Shown piece by piece: positions 62,306 through 64,000 of a stretch of 64,000 nt of DNA. Numbering within the stretch: position 1 is the stretch's first letter; every line of letters begins with the position of its first letter. Both the position numbers and the translations under genes were made by a program. The DNA is from Mytilus galloprovincialis (Eukaryota > Mollusca > Bivalvia > Mytilida > Mytilidae). The stretch spans positions 59,735,560 to 59,799,559 of the forward strand of contig NC_134839.1 of the NCBI RefSeq assembly GCF_965363235.1, given 5' to 3'. The notes under the pieces were generated by a model. The model was not told where the DNA came from, did no database searches, and was given only the letters and a program-made list of their open reading frames with translations.

Positions 62306-63913
62306 GAGCGTTTTTCATGGAACTATATCCGCGAAAGCGCTTCCGACACACAAAATATATTAAGTGTTAATTTCATCCATGGATATTCAATCGAGTAAAT
62401 AAAAAGACAAAGAAGTTCACAAGATTTCACAAGATGCAACAATAAACTAGACTGTTCCGTTTAAAAATTTAATTTGTCTTTTATTCGTTAGGCATAGCTT
62501 AAAAACAACTTTATTTTCAAAGCGAGTTGAACTTATATATGTTTTGTCATTATTTTTTAGAAACTGTTCAGCAAAATAAATAAATAAATAAATGCAAGTA
62601 TTTTTCGTGCAAACGTTTTTTGCTAATGAAATGCTATTGATTACACCTGTAGATTGTACTGCACCAAATGGAGCCCATGTAGGAAATGGTAAAAATTATG
62701 AATCTTATGACGAGTGCATCAGCTGTGATTGTGACAATGGCTACCTGAATTGTTGTCAGTATGTATATCATATTATCACTGTTTTGTAAAGTTAATACTA
62801 ATTCATGTCATAATAAATATCCAACAAAAAGCATAATCCATGTTCAATTTTATTATAGGGCTATGTTTTTCTCGTCTATTTCATGATGGTATGATACTAA
62901 ATCCCTAACGAGAGGGATTGTACTTGATTTTAATATGATGAAGACAACATATTTCAATCAGTTTAATTCTGAGCTGGCATGTCAGTATAGAAGTGCTTTA
63001 TTAATTTATGTATCATTGTCATTTTGTTTTTTTTTCTCAGTTACCTATTCTGACATCGGACTCGAACTTCTTTTAAACTGAGTTTTATTGTTCGTATTGT
63101 TATGTGTTTCATTATTCTACATTGACTAGAGGTATAGGACATGAATGGCATGAGATCTAAAAAAACATGTTAAACCCTGCTGCATGTTTACTCCTGTCCA
63201 AAGTCAGGAGGTTTTGACCTTTGTTAGTCTTGTATGTTTTTTTTTAAGTTTAGTTCATTTATATGTTTATTTGAGTTTAGTGTGACGTCCATTTTCACTG
63301 AACTAGTACACAATTTTATTAAGGGGCCAACTGAGGACCACCTATTTGTTGCATTGAAGGCTAATTGGTGGCCTTTGACTGTTATCTGCTCTTTGGTCGG
63401 ATTGTTGTCTCTTTGACATATTCTCCATTTCCATTCTCAGTTTTATTACATAGTGTTCATATATTGTCAACACCATTTTTGTCTACCATTTAGTCATTTT
63501 CTCAATAGTCAATGATAAGGCATAATCTTTGGTGTTTTAGCAATATTTGGACAACTATTTAGCTGAAAGTAGTTTCAAGTCAAAGGTAAACCGAGACGTA
63601 TATATATATGTTGTCTGCTCTTTGGTCGGGTTGTTATCTCTTTGATACATTCCCCATTTCCATTCTCAATTTCAATTACTAATTAGTATGTCTGGAAAAA
63701 TGATTTCGGTGAGGAAAAAGTCTGTTATTGAATATATAGATTGAAAAAAATGCATTGTCCCTGGTTTTTATTCTTTCCAGAATGGGAATGACTTTGTCGG
63801 GTCTCCATCCAGACTGCAAGGCTGTAGCAGATGGACCATGCTTTGAGAAGGCTGTACTGAAGAACAATGAAAACAAACCATGCCCGTATCGATATGGAGG
63901 AACGGGTCGTTAA
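60736..63913 (+). CDS. Beta-microseminoprotein-like secreted cysteine-rich protein, three exons
   Basis: Exons 60736-60838, 62653-62758 and 63781-63913 (stop TAA), GT-AG introns, phases 1 and 2, 342 nt and 113 residues. Exon 1 encodes a signal peptide (MLSIVFMNTVFVMLSF...) ending near ADGSCF. The mature part has ten cysteines in the microseminoprotein (PSP94/MSMB) arrangement: one near the N-terminus, one in DCTAPNG, the ECISCDC cluster, a CC pair at the end of exon 2, then three in exon 3 (PDC, GPC, KPC). Length and exon layout match the MSMB family, known from vertebrate semen and from amphioxus and mollusc tissues; the role in molluscs is unknown. In-frame Met codons lie upstream (60649) and downstream, so the start is chosen by the signal peptide. 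Intron 2 contains retroelement tail fragments. No poly(A) signal is visible before the window ends. Confidence 0.85.
62250..62299. repeat. Poly-T tract
   Basis: About 48 T with one C near its start, in intron 1 of the microseminoprotein-like gene. Possibly the A-tail of an unrecognised minus-strand retroposed element. Confidence 0.9.
62870..63675 (+). repeat. Retroelement tail copies (intron 2 of the microseminoprotein-like gene)
   Basis: 62870-63445 matches the tail 2448-3003 (TATGATACTAAATCCCTAAC, AGTCAGGAGGTTTTGACC, CATTCTCAGTTTTA). 63610-63675 repeats only the last 65 bp (TGTCTGCTCTTTGGTCGGGT onwards). No coding part is present. Confidence 0.75.
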
Positions 63914-64000
63914 AGTTGAAAAATGAAATTGATATGAAATGATAATGCTCATAGTTTGTTCTGTTTCCAATCATGAAAGATATTATTACCTGAAATTGTT

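Overview
The window is eukaryotic, AT-rich and dominated by introns and repeats. I infer a bivalve mollusc, most likely a mytilid mussel. The basis is multi-exon animal genes with GT-AG introns, a beta-microseminoprotein-like secreted protein, a tandem pair of DUF229 genes, and many dispersed repeats, tRNA-type SINEs and small inverted-repeat transposons of the kind common in bivalves. No species marker was seen, so the genus is an inference.

Four host loci can be supported. (1) 14252-18462, minus strand: a five-exon CINP gene (cyclin-dependent kinase 2-interacting protein), 208 residues. (2) 18739-32264, plus strand: an eight-exon ribokinase gene (RBKS), 308 residues. CINP and RBKS are head to head with 276 bp between their start codons, so they probably share a bidirectional promoter. 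(3) 37455-39425, minus: an intronless 656-residue DUF229 / alkaline-phosphatase-like type II membrane protein, with a second, near-identical copy at 49353-51320 that carries one in-frame TGA. The two copies lie inside a larger broken segmental duplication (about 32.5-41 kb against 46-52.5 kb). (4) 60736-63913, plus: a three-exon beta-microseminoprotein-like gene, 113 residues with a signal peptide and ten cysteines. No pathway links the four; ribokinase feeds ribose into the pentose phosphate pool, CINP acts in replication and checkpoint control, and the other two are membrane or secreted proteins of unclear role.

The rest is repeat landscape. 1-3003: remnant of a Penelope-type retroelement with a small DNA transposon in it and a 1.5 kb insert before its tail. 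4791-5015, 8539-8820, 11964-12249, 39788-40061, 54166-54775 and others: small inverted-repeat elements, several with clear target duplications. 6338-7430: a 54-bp minisatellite. 7492-7641, 9762-9918 and 23239-23341: three hAT-like MITEs, each with a perfect 5-bp target duplication. 25197-26915: a large inverted-repeat complex of tRNA-derived SINE units around a 110-bp tandem array. 33509-34380: tail of a LINE with a restriction-like endonuclease. 42025-42957: a Gag fossil. 45509-45990: arrays of a dyad motif shared with the element at 12 kb.

No CRISPR, operon, rRNA or standard tRNA gene was seen. All calls are from reading the sequence; no database search was run.
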